Positions 24,928 to 33,455 of a stretch of DNA of 64,000 nt are shown piece after piece. Under the pieces are notes generated by a model. That model searched no databases. It was given only the letters and a program-made list of their open reading frames with translations, and was not told the DNA's origin. The position numbers were made by a program, and so were the translations under genes. The first letter of the stretch is position 1. Each line of letters starts with the position of its first letter. The stretch comes from Williamsia deligens (lineage in GTDB: Bacteria; Actinomycetota; Actinomycetes; Mycobacteriales; Mycobacteriaceae): contig NZ_JAMTCI010000001.1 of NCBI RefSeq assembly GCF_024171765.1, positions 1,217,137-1,281,136 on the forward strand. Direction: 5' to 3'.

Positions 24928-26187
24928 CTACTCCGGCCGGTCCGCCTCCGCGGGCCGGCCGGCGTAGTACCGGGCGAGGAACGCGTCGCGGAAATCGGTG
25001 TAGGTGCCGTCCTCGATCGCCGCGCGTACGCGGTTCACCAGGGTGACGATGAAGTGTTCGTTGTGGATGGTGCACAGCGTCGAGGCGAGTCCCTCCTTCG
25101 CCCGGAACAGGTGGTGGATGTAGGCCCGGGTGTACGCGCTCGAGTAGTTGGTGAGCTCGGGCTCGATGGGCGCGAAGTCGGCGCGGAACCTGCTGTTGGT
25201 GATGTTCACGCGGCCGTCGAAGGTGTAGACCGCGCCGTTGCGCGCCACCCGTGACGGCGAGACGCAGTCGAAGGTGTCGGCGCCGTTCTCCACGGCGGTG
25301 AAGATGTCGTCGGGCTCGCTGATCCCCAGCAGGTGGCGGGGTGCCTCGTCCGGCAGCTCGTCGACGACCCAGCCGACGATGGTCCCCAGGTTGACCTTCT
25401 CGAGCGCTCCGCCGATGCCGTACCCGCCGAATCCCCGTCCGCCGTCGGCGATGTCGCGTCGGTGCAGCTCGACGAGACCCCGTGTGGCACTGCGACGGAG
25501 ATCCTCGTACTGCGCACCCTGCACCACACCCCACAGCGCCTGCGGCGGCCGGTGAGCGCGCTCGACCGACTGACGGTTGTGTTCGGCGAGACACCGCTCC
25601 GCCCACAACCGGGTCCGTTCCACCGACGTCTCCTGGTACCCACGGGTGTTCATCAGCGTGGTGAGTTCGTCGAACGCGAAGATGATGTCGGCGCCGAGCT
25701 GGTGCTGGATCCGCATCGACACCTCGGGGGTGAACCGGTGTGTCGACCCGTCCAGGTGCGACTTGAAGGTGACGCCGTCGTCGTCGACACGCGCCAGCCG
25801 CTCCTTCCCGGGCGCGATGACGGCGTCGTCCTCTTGCCCGGAGACGTCCATCGAGATGACCTTCTTGAACCCGGCACCCAGGGACATCACCTGGAACCCA
25901 CCGCTGTCGGTGAAGGTGGGGCCGGGCCAGTTCATGAACGCGCCGAGACCGCCTGCGGCATCGACGATGTCGGGTCCGGGCTGCAGGTAGAGGTGATACG
26001 CGTTGGCGAGCACGGCCTGGGCACCGAGCTCGGCGACAGACTCGGGCAGCACCGTCTTGACGGACGCCTTGGTGCCGACGGGCACGAAGGCAGGGGTCGC
26101 GATGTCCCCGTGCGCGGTGTGGATGACGCCGGTGCGCCCGCGGGTGCCGGGCAGCTGCGTGCCCGGCGTGAAGGGTGTGGACGTCAC
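24928..26187 (-). CDS. tgt: tRNA-guanine transglycosylase (atypical, zinc cysteines missing)
   Basis: 419 residues. The TIM-barrel core has the general-acid/base Asp94 (TFTDSGGFQVMSL) and the nucleophile Asp307 (GADTFDCVSPSRVARNG), so base exchange at tRNA position 34 should be possible. Three features are odd. A ~30-residue insert after MSL (about 104-137) is absent in the Zymomonas-type enzyme. The substrate-pocket motif is GGYGIGG instead of GGLAVGE. The usual CxCxxC zinc triplet before the YSRAYLHHL helix is replaced by ELTNYSSAYTRAYIHHL (344-360), while the fourth ligand His375 (TIHNEHF) stays. With gluQ close by, a tRNA-queuosine role is the natural inference, possibly by queuine salvage. 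Confidence 0.9.
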   Translation of the reverse strand: MTSTPFTPGTQLPGTRGRTGVIHTAHGDIATPAFVPVGTKASVKTVLPESVAELGAQAVLANAYHLYLQPGPDIVDAAGGLGAFMNWPGPTFTDSGGFQVMSLGAGFKKVISMDVSGQEDDAVIAPGKERLARVDDDGVTFKSHLDGSTHRFTPEVSMRIQHQLGADIIFAFDELTTLMNTRGYQETSVERTRLWAERCLAEHNRQSVERAHRPPQALWGVVQGAQYEDLRRSATRGLVELHRRDIADGGRGFGGYGIGGALEKVNLGTIVGWVVDELPDEAPRHLLGISEPDDIFTAVENGADTFDCVSPSRVARNGAVYTFDGRVNITNSRFRADFAPIEPELTNYSSAYTRAYIHHLFRAKEGLASTLCTIHNEHFIVTLVNRVRAAIEDGTYTDFRDAFLARYYAGRPAEADRPE

Positions 26188-26238
26188 CGGGAAATCATCC
26201 CAGGCGACGACGTGACCCGCGGGGACGGGTCAGAGGCG

Positions 26239-26718
26239 TCACCGGTCGCAGGGCGGCGCTGCGGCGTCCTCGAAGAACGGGGCACCCTTGGGCAGGAGAT
26301 AGACGACGTCGAGCACCACCGGCTTGTCGGTGAGGTTCTGACCTCGGTGGGTGTTCGCCTTGCCCTCGGGCTCGATGATCAACTGCCCCGCCCGGTAGGT
26401 GACGGGCTTGCAGTCGGCACCGGGGTGGGTGAGGGTTCCCGACTCGACGATCCCGACGATCCGCCCGTCGTGGAAGTGCCAGCCCGTGGTGCCGCCCGGC
26501 GCGATGGTGATGCGGCGCGCCGTCGCGGTGCCCGGACCCGAGATGAACGGCAGGAGCCCCGCCGGGATGTCGGCGGCGGCGAGCGTCTGGGCGGTGATGC
26601 CGGCACTCGGCGTGGCGGACGCCGCAGGCAGCGTCGTCGAGGCGATGCCCGCACCACATGCCGCGACGAGCAGGACGCGTGATGCGAGGACGCGGATTCG
26701 AGCTGCACTGGTCTGCAT
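26239..26718 (-). CDS. Exported cupin-domain protein
   Basis: 159 residues from ATG 26718. A signal peptide (RVLASRVLLVAACGAGIAST) is cleaved near AASATPS. The cupin barrel has TTGWHFHDGRIVGIVESGTL (HxH metal ligands), then IIEPEGKANTHRG with the later histidine, and two cysteines. Small exported cupins bind metals or small ligands; no specific enzyme activity can be assigned. It lies 51 bases upstream of tgt on the same strand and may be cotranscribed. Confidence 0.85.
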   Translation of the reverse strand: MQTSAARIRVLASRVLLVAACGAGIASTTLPAASATPSAGITAQTLAAADIPAGLLPFISGPGTATARRITIAPGGTTGWHFHDGRIVGIVESGTLTHPGADCKPVTYRAGQLIIEPEGKANTHRGQNLTDKPVVLDVVYLLPKGAPFFEDAAAPPCDR

Positions 26719-26798
26719 CGGCGCAGAGTAGCGCCGCACCGGGTCCCCGCGACGGTGAACGGGCGGAGCGGACATCACGATTCGCTACGGTGGCGACC

Positions 26799-27299
26799 AT
26801 GGCTGTCCCCTCGATGCGTCTCCCCGTCCTGTCCCTCGCCGCCGTCGCCGCCGGCCTGCTGCTCGCGGGGTGCGGTTCGGACTCCGGTGAGGTCGCGGGC
26901 ACGGTGTCGTCGACATCGTCGGCGGCCACCGCGTCATCCCCGGCATCCGCCGAATCGACCGCGATCGAGGCCCCCACCAGCACCGATCCGAGTGCTCAGG
27001 CAGTCCCGGGACCGCGACTGCCGGCCGCGACGTCGATCCCCGCCTCCAAGGAGGAGCCGACCGTCGACGGCACCCGCTGCGACACCGCCAACGGTCCCGA
27101 GGGTGCGCTGCGCGTGGTGATCCTGAGCGGTGCCACCGACTGCGGGACCGTCATGCCGGTCGCCCGCCGTTTCGGCCCGCTGATCTCCACCGGACGCAAC
27201 CAGGACGTCGGCGGCTGGAGCTGCGGGCCGTCGCAGACCACCGGTGTGCTCGCGAAGTGCACCCGGGGTGACGCCGCCTTCGGCTTCCTGCCGCAGTAG
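26799..27299 (+). CDS. Putative lipoprotein of unknown function
   Basis: 166 residues. The lipobox is LLLAGC at about residues 20-25 after a short signal (MRLPVLSLAAVAAGLLLAGC), so the protein should be lipid-anchored outside the cell. A Ser/Thr/Ala/Pro linker covers residues ~27-85. The C-terminal ~80 residues hold four cysteines (TRCDT, TDCGT, WSCGP, AKCTR) that could pair as two disulfides. This resembles small mycobacterial lipoproteins of unknown role. It is divergent from the cupin gene. Confidence 0.82.
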   Translation: MAVPSMRLPVLSLAAVAAGLLLAGCGSDSGEVAGTVSSTSSAATASSPASAESTAIEAPTSTDPSAQAVPGPRLPAATSIPASKEEPTVDGTRCDTANGPEGALRVVILSGATDCGTVMPVARRFGPLISTGRNQDVGGWSCGPSQTTGVLAKCTRGDAAFGFLPQ

Positions 27300-27337
27300 C
27301 CCGACCGACGGGGGACGACGACCCCGGAGACGACGAA

Positions 27338-27364
27338 TCCCCGCCCCGGGATCCGGGACGGGGA
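27338..27364. terminator. Strong hairpin, likely bidirectional terminator
   Basis: The 27-base element has 12-base arms (TCCCCGCCCCGG and CCGGGACGGGGA), a single C-A mismatch and a 3-base loop. It lies between the convergent lipoprotein gene and tRNA-Ser, 38 bases past the first and 9 bases past the second. It lacks a T-run, as many actinobacterial terminators do. Confidence 0.7.
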
Positions 27365-27373
27365 GACATCTGG

Positions 27374-27461
27374 CGGTGGCGGGGGGATTTGAACCCCCGG
27401 TACGGGGTTACCGCACACAGCATTTCGAGTGCTGCACCTTCGGCCGCTCGGACACGCCACC
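27374..27461 (-). tRNA. tRNA-Ser (anticodon CGA)
   Basis: 88 bases on the minus strand fold as a type II tRNA. The acceptor stem is GGTGGCG/CGCCACC with discriminator G. The D-arm has GAGCGGCCGAAGG. The anticodon stem CAGCA/TGCTG encloses the loop CTCGAAA (anticodon CGA). A long variable arm contains GTGCGGTAACCCCGTAC, and the T-arm is GGGGG-TTCAAAT-CCCCC. CCA is not encoded. The same tRNA sits near tadA/tyrA in mycobacteria. Confidence 0.96.
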
Positions 27462-27527
27462 GTCGGTGACTGTACCTCAGGCGGCCGGTCGCCTCTGAAT
27501 CGGCTGCTCAGCGAGCGGCCGAACCGG

Positions 27528-27737
27528 TCAGTGGCCGGTCAGCTTGTCCTTGACGTCGTCGATCTTGCCCTTGACCGCGTCGGCGGCGTCGGTGGCCTTC
27601 TGCTTGATGTCGGCGCTGGCCTGGTCGCCCTTGCCCTCCGACTTCAGCTGATCGTCACCCGTGACGCTGCCGGCGGCTTCCTTGCCGCGACCCTTCAGAT
27701 CCTCGGCCTTGTTCTTGGCGTCATCTGCGAGACCCAT
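27528..27737 (-). CDS. CsbD-family stress protein
   Basis: 69 residues starting MGLADDAKNKAEDLKGRGKE, all Ala/Lys/Asp/Gly, and highly hydrophilic and helical. The pattern of GKEAAGSVTGDDQLKSEGK matches CsbD/YjbJ proteins, abundant general-stress proteins of unknown mechanism. GGGAG lies upstream of the ATG. It is a single gene. Confidence 0.92.
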   Translation of the reverse strand: MGLADDAKNKAEDLKGRGKEAAGSVTGDDQLKSEGKGDQASADIKQKATDAADAVKGKIDDVKDKLTGH

Positions 27738-27836
27738 GGGTGCACTCCCCTTCGATCGATGTGTGTGCAGACGTCGTCGACGTCCCGGACCCACACTGTC
27801 ACCCGCCAACGGTCCCGCCCACCCGTTGCGCTCATC

Positions 27837-28313
27837 TCAATCCGATCGTTGTCCGACGAAGAATTGGGTAACGAGCCGGACACAGTCGGCCTCACGGACC
27901 CCACCGACCACCTCCGGACGGTGGTTCACGCGGCGGTCACGCACCAGATCCCACTGCGATCCGACCGCACCCGTCTTGGGCTCCCATGCCCCGAACACCA
28001 CCCGACCCACACGGGCGGCGACGATCGCGCCGGCACACATGACGCACGGCTCCAGGGTCACGACGATGGTGCAGCCCTCGAGACGCCAGCCGTCACCGTG
28101 AGCGGCGGCAGCGGCCCGCAGGGCGAGGATCTCGGCATGTGCGGTCGGGTCACCGGCGAGCTCGCGGGCGTTCCCGCTCCGCGACAGCTCGTCCCCGTCG
28201 GGCCCGAAGACCACCGCGCCGACCGGGACATCCTGCGGCCCCGACGTTCTCGCCGCCGCCAGCGCCTCGCCCATCGCCGCCGCCAACCCGGCCGGGCCGC
28301 GGTCCAGGGTCAC
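27837..28313 (-). CDS. tadA: tRNA-specific adenosine deaminase
   Basis: 158 residues from GTG. It deaminates A34 of tRNA(Arg) to inosine. Zinc and catalytic residues are His59 and Glu61 (PTAHAEILAL) with Cys90 and Cys93 (LEPCVMCAGAI). The downstream ARVGRVVFGAWEPKTGAVGS is also typical of TadA. It follows its associated gene (28323-28832) by 9 bases, the order conserved in actinobacteria (Rv3752c/Rv3753c). Confidence 0.93.
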   Translation of the reverse strand: MTLDRGPAGLAAAMGEALAAARTSGPQDVPVGAVVFGPDGDELSRSGNARELAGDPTAHAEILALRAAAAAHGDGWRLEGCTIVVTLEPCVMCAGAIVAARVGRVVFGAWEPKTGAVGSQWDLVRDRRVNHRPEVVGGVREADCVRLVTQFFVGQRSD

Positions 28314-28322
28314 GGCGATGGG

Positions 28323-28832
28323 TCAGTGCCCGAGGCGGTCGAGCACGGCCGAGAGCTCGTCGGCGAACCCGAGGCGCGCGGCGATCATGCCGATCTGCTC
28401 GTCGGCGTACAGATCGGTGTCGCCGACGATCACGCTCATCACCGAGTCGGGGAGGCCGAGATCCGCGAGGACCCCGAGGTCGCCTTCCTCCCACGGGTCG
28501 ACGTCGTCGAGGTCGTCGGAGTCGAAATCGGGGACGTCGACGTTGAGGGCGTCCAGGACGTCGGCGGCGATGTCGTAGTCGATGGCGGCGGTGGCGTCGG
28601 AGACCAGCAACCGCGATCGCGACGGCCCCGGACGGATGACGACGAAGAACTCGTCGTCGACATCGAGGAGGCCGAAAACAGCGCCCGCGCTGCGCATGTC
28701 ACGCAGACTCTTCTCGGCGTCCTTCAGGCCGGTCAACGCGTCGGGTTCCATCGCGGTCACCGACCACTTGCCCTCCTCGCGCACCACCGCGACGGCGAAG
28801 CCGTCGAGGTCGTCGTCGTCCGCTCCAGCCAT
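28323..28832 (-). CDS. tRNA adenosine deaminase-associated protein
   Basis: 169 residues, starting MAGADDDDLDGFAVAVVREE. It matches the actinobacterial family always found upstream of tadA (Rv3753c-like). It is acidic and cytosolic with no catalytic motif; FGLLDVDDEFFVVIRPG and LLVSDATAAIDYDIAADVLD are its best conserved parts. Presumably it assists TadA; the mechanism is unknown. Confidence 0.88.
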   Translation of the reverse strand: MAGADDDDLDGFAVAVVREEGKWSVTAMEPDALTGLKDAEKSLRDMRSAGAVFGLLDVDDEFFVVIRPGPSRSRLLVSDATAAIDYDIAADVLDALNVDVPDFDSDDLDDVDPWEEGDLGVLADLGLPDSVMSVIVGDTDLYADEQIGMIAARLGFADELSAVLDRLGH

Positions 28833-28912
28833 GTGCGACACCGTAGTCCTGTCCCCGGTTCTACCCAACTCACCACGGACACAGTCGCCGCAGCGTATGG
28901 AACGCTGGCCCC

Positions 28913-29905
28913 ATGACTGCACCACGGGAGCCGGCGTCGCCGCGCGACCCGCACGCCTCGATCCCGGTGTGCGTTCTGGGCCTCGGACTGATCGGCGGAT
29001 CACTGCTGCGAGCGCTGGCCGACGCCGGCCGGCCGTGTTTCGGCTGGAACCGTTCCGCGGCGACCGTCGCTGCCGCGACCGCGGCAGGGTATGAGGCCGA
29101 CGCTGACCTCGCCGCCGTGCTCGCCCGCGCGTCCGAGGCGGACGCGCTGATAGTCCTCGCCACCCCGACCACCGTCGTCGACGACATCCTCGACGCGGTC
29201 GCCCAGCACGCCCCCCGATGCGCCCTCACCGACGTCGTCAGCGTCAAGGACGCCGTCGCCGCCGCGGTCGACCGTCACGGGTTGTCCGCGCGGTACGTGG
29301 GTGGCCACCCGATGGCCGGCACCTCCGAGTCCGGGTGGGACGCGACCGATCCCGCGCTGTTCGTCGACGCCCCGTGGGTGGTCTGCTGCGACGACCACTC
29401 CGACCCGGCCACCTGGTCGGCCGTGGCAGATGTCGCGGTGACCGTCGGCGCCCGGGTGGTGCCCGTCGCGACCGCCGATCACGACCTGCTGGTGGCCGCG
29501 ATCTCCCACGTCCCCCACCTGACCGCGGCGGTGACGGCGGCGATCGGCGCCGGGCCCGGCGACCTCGCGCTCCGACTGGCCGCGGGGAGCTTCCGTGACG
29601 GGACGCGCGTCGCCGGGACCGCGGTGGACCTGCAGCGCGCCATGATCGAGGCCAACCGACCCGCGGTCGTCACACTGCTGTCGGAGGCCATCGACAGGCT
29701 CGTCGCCGCCCGCGACGATCTCCGCGACTCCGGCAGTGTCGCCACAACCGTCGACGACGGACATCGGGCCCGTCGGCGCTGGGAGGACATGCGTGCGGCC
29801 GGCCCGCAACCGATCGTCGACGTCACCGTCGGTGCGCCCGGGTGGGCCGCCGAACTCCGCCGGCAGGCCCACCTCGGACGGGTCTGGACGGGCGCACCCG
29901 CCTAG
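28913..29905 (+). CDS. tyrA: Prephenate dehydrogenase
   Basis: 330 residues. The N-terminal NAD(P)-binding motif is VCVLGLGLIGGSLLRAL. The substrate region has GGHPMAGTSESGWDATDPAL, and the helical C-terminal domain has ISHVPHLTAAVTAAIGAG, LAAGSFRDGTRVAGTAVDL and MIEANR. The catalytic histidine is in the GGHPMAG block. It makes 4-hydroxyphenylpyruvate for tyrosine synthesis in the cytosol. It is divergent from the tadA-associated gene, as tyrA (Rv3754) is in M. tuberculosis. Confidence 0.94.
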   Translation: MTAPREPASPRDPHASIPVCVLGLGLIGGSLLRALADAGRPCFGWNRSAATVAAATAAGYEADADLAAVLARASEADALIVLATPTTVVDDILDAVAQHAPRCALTDVVSVKDAVAAAVDRHGLSARYVGGHPMAGTSESGWDATDPALFVDAPWVVCCDDHSDPATWSAVADVAVTVGARVVPVATADHDLLVAAISHVPHLTAAVTAAIGAGPGDLALRLAAGSFRDGTRVAGTAVDLQRAMIEANRPAVVTLLSEAIDRLVAARDDLRDSGSVATTVDDGHRARRRWEDMRAAGPQPIVDVTVGAPGWAAELRRQAHLGRVWTGAPA

Positions 29906-30501
29906 ACGCGCGTCGCGAGCCCGGGGTAGTCGACGACGAAACCGGCGCTGTCGGTGGTCAGGGTGACGTTCCCGACCGGCGACTGCACGGAGACACCCGA
30001 GTCGTCGGAGGAGTACCGCGTGACGACCGGCTCGACCGTGCCCTCGGGCAGGCGCAGATAGACCAGCGGGACGTCGACCGCGTCGCTCGCCGTGCGGTGC
30101 AGCTGGAGCCGACGGATCGGCATGGCGTTGAACAGGGGGCTGAGCACCAGGTCGACGTCCTGGGCCCCGCCGAAGTCACCGCGTTCGGTGCCCTGCGCGG
30201 TCTGGATCAGCCAGGTGCTCTCGCCGTCCCGGGTGATCGACACATGCGACTCGCCGGACTCGCGGATCAGGTGCACGGCAAGGCGTCGGGTGACACCGGC
30301 GTCGTCGGTGACGAAGTCGTAGTTGACGTTGAACGCGGGGTGCTCGCCCGCCGCCGAGACGATCTGGCCGTAAGCCTTCACTCGCGATCCGGACACCTGC
30401 ACGCGGGCCTGCTCCAGCCTGGTCGAGCCGTCGGTACCGCTCCAGGTGAGAACGGTTTTCCGGTCGTCAGAGGCTGCTGGCTTCACCTGTGGGCTGTTCA
30501 C
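29902..30501 (-). CDS. Putative glycolipid-binding protein (DUF1089-like)
   Basis: 199 residues. Alternating beta strands run from VLTWSGTDGSTRLEQARVQV to the end. The motif DLVLSPLFNAMPIRRLQLHR matches the family's conserved (N/F)xxPIRRL segment, and RLPEGTVEPVVTRYSSDDSG and GFVVDYPGLATRV end it. The family is named from a Pseudomonas structure and its function is not established. It overlaps tyrA by four bases tail-to-tail, and the racemase stop upstream by 35 bases. Confidence 0.8.
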   Translation of the reverse strand: MNSPQVKPAASDDRKTVLTWSGTDGSTRLEQARVQVSGSRVKAYGQIVSAAGEHPAFNVNYDFVTDDAGVTRRLAVHLIRESGESHVSITRDGESTWLIQTAQGTERGDFGGAQDVDLVLSPLFNAMPIRRLQLHRTASDAVDVPLVYLRLPEGTVEPVVTRYSSDDSGVSVQSPVGNVTLTTDSAGFVVDYPGLATRV

Positions 30502-31288
30502 CCGACCACGGTAAGCGAACCCCCGGGTCGGCGGGGAATCGATCGCGGGATCCGTCGTCGGTCACGGTGAAGTCCGACAGGACCCCGGAGTAGCTCTTGG
30601 GCAGCGGCCGGGCGAACTCGGCCAGTTTCCCGGTCGAGAGGCCCATCGTGACCAACGACTGCACCGTGAGCGTCGCGGCGCAGACCCCGTCGACGACGGG
30701 GACGCCGAGGTCGGCGGTGAGGTCGGCGCACATGGCCGCCATCCCCGCGCACCCGAGCACGATCGCGTCGGAGTCGTCCTGGGCGACCGCTATCCGGCAG
30801 GAGTCGGCGATCAGCTGGTACGCCGCAGGGTCGGTCTCGAGGTCCAACACCGGGATCTCGCAGGCGTGGATGCCGCGGCAGAACCGGTGCAGTCCGTAGT
30901 GCTCGGCGAGGTCGGCGGCGCGGCCGCTGGTCCGCCCGAGGGTCGTCACCACACTGAAGCCACGCCCGAGGTAGGCCGCGGTCCGCATGGCCGCCTCGGC
31001 GATCCCGACCACCGGTCCCGACGCCAGTTCCCGTGCGGCGTCGAGCCCGGGGTCACCGAAGCAGGACACGACGTACCCGTCGATCCCGGTGCGTTCGCCC
31101 TCGGCGATCGCCGCGAGCAGACCGGGGACGGCGAGGGCCTCGTCGTAGTGGCTCTCGATGGACGCCGGGCCCATCGTCGAGGTGACCCCGACGATCTCGG
31201 TCCCGGGCGCGGCCACCGACCGCGCGGCGGCCGCCGCGACCTCCGTCATCGCGACGGTGGTGTTCGGGTTGACGACGGCGATGCGCAT
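30467..31288 (-). CDS. Hydantoin/allantoin racemase (Asp/Glu racemase superfamily)
   Basis: 273 residues from MRIAVVNPNTTVAMTEVAA. The two-cysteine acid/base pair is Cys76 (VVSCFGDPGLDAARE) and Cys180 (AIVLGCAGMAAMCADL), with PVVDGVCAATLTVQSL late. Members include hydantoin racemase and the HpxA-type allantoin racemase, which makes (R)- or (S)-allantoin available to stereospecific allantoinase. The NCS1 permease, allantoinase and allantoicase nearby favour an allantoin role here. It follows the permease by 5 bases. The last ~25 residues overlap the next gene and are poorly conserved in character. Confidence 0.9.
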   Translation of the reverse strand: MRIAVVNPNTTVAMTEVAAAAARSVAAPGTEIVGVTSTMGPASIESHYDEALAVPGLLAAIAEGERTGIDGYVVSCFGDPGLDAARELASGPVVGIAEAAMRTAAYLGRGFSVVTTLGRTSGRAADLAEHYGLHRFCRGIHACEIPVLDLETDPAAYQLIADSCRIAVAQDDSDAIVLGCAGMAAMCADLTADLGVPVVDGVCAATLTVQSLVTMGLSTGKLAEFARPLPKSYSGVLSDFTVTDDGSRDRFPADPGVRLPWSGEQPTGEASSL

Positions 31289-31293
31289 GCTTC

Positions 31294-32796
31294 TCAGCGT
31301 GCCATCGCCGCGTACTGGCGACGACGTGTGGTCGAGAGGGCCAGATAGACGAGCAGACCCACGGCCACACCGATGAACCAGGAGTACTGGGCGGCGCCGG
31401 CCATGCCCCAGATGTGCATGCCGAACGGGTGTGCCTTGGTGATGACCGGGATGACGGCGACCACCGCACCGATGATGGTCGCGGCCACCGCCGCCGGGTT
31501 CACGCCCTTGGAGTACCAGTACGGCTTGTCCTCCTCCATGGAGAACAGGGCGTCGACGTCGACGACCTGCTTGCGGACGATGTAGTAGTCCGCGATGAGG
31601 ACACCGAACAGCGGTCCGATGAAGGCGCCCAACGTCTCCAGCGTGTAGTGGATGACATCGGGGTTGTTGTAGAGGTTCCACGGGGTGATGAGGACCGACC
31701 CGACGGCGGCGATCATCCCGCCGGCACGCCAACTGATCTTCTGCGGGTTCACGTGGGAGAAGTCGAATGCGGGCGAGACGAAGTTCGCGACGATGTTGAT
31801 GCCGATCGTGGCGACGATGAAGGTGAGCAGACCCAGGACGACCGCGACGACGCTGTCCATCTGGGCGACCGTCTCGACGGGATCGGTGATGAGCTTCCCG
31901 TAGACGGGCAGCGTCGCCGACGCGGTGATGACGGTGAGCAGCGAGAAGAACAGGAAGTTGATGGGCAGGCCGAGGAAGTTGCCCGTCCGCACCGCCGACA
32001 TCGACTTGGCGTACCGCGAGAAGTCACCGAAGTTCAGCATCGGTCCCGAGAAGTACGAGACCACGAGGGCGATCGCGCCGAGCATGACCGGGACCGCGGA
32101 CCACCCGGAGTACTCGACCGACCCGAGGTTCAGGCTGATGTTCGACCATCCGGCCTTGGTGACGAGGTAGACCGCGAGCACCAGCATGACGAGATACACG
32201 GCGGGACCGCAGAAGTCGATGAACTTGCGGATCGCCTCCATGCCGCGCCAGAACACCAGAGCCTGCAACACCCACATGATCGCGAAGGCACCCCAGCCGA
32301 GAGCCGACAGACCGAGGAGCCCGTGTTGGTCGACATCGGCCCACGGCGCGAGCGACGGCCACAGCTTGAGCCCGAGGACGACGAACGCGTTCGAGGCCAG
32401 GTAGGTCTGGATTCCGTACCAGGCCACCGCGATCAATCCGCGGATCACGGCGGGGAGGTTCGCGCCGAGCACCCCGAACGCGGCTCGACAGATCACCGGG
32501 TAGGGCACCCCGGCGACCTGCGACGGCCGGGCCACCAGGTTGGCGAAGACGTTGACGATGATGATGCCCACCACGAGGGCGACGAGCACCTGCCAACTGG
32601 TGAGGCCGAGCGCGAACAGGCTTCCGGCGGTGACGTACCCGCCGACGCTGTGCACGTCCGACATCCAGAAGGCGAAGATGTTGTAGCTCGACCACGTCTG
32701 TGGGACGAGCGGCTTGAGATCGTCGTTGGTGAGGCGGGCGTGATAGCCCAGCTCGGCCGTGCTGACCGCCGCGGCGGGGACGGGTGTCGTCGTCAT
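31294..32796 (-). CDS. NCS1-family permease (allantoin/hydantoin/nucleobase transporter)
   Basis: 500 residues with ~12 hydrophobic segments. NCS1 hallmarks are seen: LTNDDLKPLVPQTWSSYNIF, AFWMSDVHSVGGYVTAGSLF, LVARPSQVAGVPYPVICRAA and DFSRYAKSMSAVRTGNF, plus PLFGVLIADYYIVRKQ late. NCS1 carriers couple uptake of allantoin, hydantoins, cytosine or thiamine to Na+ or H+. The coupling with an allantoin-type racemase and the ureide genes nearby suggests allantoin or hydantoin as substrate. The upstream 80 bases are A+T rich (AATATT, GATATATC) and look like a promoter. Confidence 0.93.
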   Translation of the reverse strand: MTTTPVPAAAVSTAELGYHARLTNDDLKPLVPQTWSSYNIFAFWMSDVHSVGGYVTAGSLFALGLTSWQVLVALVVGIIIVNVFANLVARPSQVAGVPYPVICRAAFGVLGANLPAVIRGLIAVAWYGIQTYLASNAFVVLGLKLWPSLAPWADVDQHGLLGLSALGWGAFAIMWVLQALVFWRGMEAIRKFIDFCGPAVYLVMLVLAVYLVTKAGWSNISLNLGSVEYSGWSAVPVMLGAIALVVSYFSGPMLNFGDFSRYAKSMSAVRTGNFLGLPINFLFFSLLTVITASATLPVYGKLITDPVETVAQMDSVVAVVLGLLTFIVATIGINIVANFVSPAFDFSHVNPQKISWRAGGMIAAVGSVLITPWNLYNNPDVIHYTLETLGAFIGPLFGVLIADYYIVRKQVVDVDALFSMEEDKPYWYSKGVNPAAVAATIIGAVVAVIPVITKAHPFGMHIWGMAGAAQYSWFIGVAVGLLVYLALSTTRRRQYAAMAR

Positions 32797-32892
32797 GAGG
32801 GGAAAATATTCGCCTTCTGTTTCCGCCCCGTTGCTCGCAAGATATATCTTCACCGGCTCTCCGCGGGCCGCCGAGATGTGGAGGTGGGCGTC

Positions 32893-33273
32893 ATGGCGTG
32901 TCGACTGAGCGAACTGGTCCTCGAGTGCCGGGATCCCGAGGTGCTCGCGACGTTCTGGTGCGCAGTCCTCGACCACGTCGTGCTCGACCGACCGGGCGAC
33001 GGGTCCGTCGAGATCGGCCCTCGCGAGGGTTTCGGTGGGGTCGCACCCACCATCATCCTCAGCCCGCATCCGTCGCCGGAACCGGCGAAGCCACGGCTCC
33101 ACATCGACGTGAGCCCGACGGACCGGGATCAGGACGCCGAACTGGAGCGCCTCCTCGGGCTCGGCGCACGTCGCGCCGACGTCGGACAGACCGGCGACGA
33201 GTCCTGGCATGTCCTGACAGACCCCGAGGGCAACGAGTTCTGCCTCCTGCGCGCCCGGATCCCGAAGACATGA
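32893..33273 (+). CDS. VOC-superfamily (glyoxalase-like) protein
   Basis: 126 residues, with GAGGTGGG ahead of the ATG. One full vicinal-oxygen-chelate domain is present (ACRLSELVLECRDPEVLATF, RLHIDVSPTDRDQDAELERL, LTDPEGNEFCLLRARIP). The family includes glyoxalases, antibiotic-resistance proteins and dioxygenases; this short actinobacterial type has no known activity. It is divergent from the permease gene and followed by a hairpin at 33309-33331. Confidence 0.83.
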   Translation: MACRLSELVLECRDPEVLATFWCAVLDHVVLDRPGDGSVEIGPREGFGGVAPTIILSPHPSPEPAKPRLHIDVSPTDRDQDAELERLLGLGARRADVGQTGDESWHVLTDPEGNEFCLLRARIPKT

Positions 33274-33308
33274 TGGAACTCCCCGTCACAATCGTCCGCT
33301 CTACGCGC

Positions 33309-33331
33309 GCAGAGGGAGCATTGCCCTCTGC
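33309..33331. terminator. Hairpin after the VOC gene
   Basis: Perfect 8-base arms GCAGAGGG/CCCTCTGC with a 7-base loop, 35 bases beyond the VOC stop and ahead of the convergent GntR gene. No T-run follows. It could be a terminator for either side; an operator is less likely. Confidence 0.5.
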
Positions 33332-33455
33332 TCACGTATGACGGACGTTTCTGACCGATTTCAGTCCGGAACGCGCGCTGACAGCAGCCGCCGTGGACAC
33401 AATGACCACGACATGACCTCAGGACGCGGTTTTCGACAGCGAACCCGGTGAGCTG

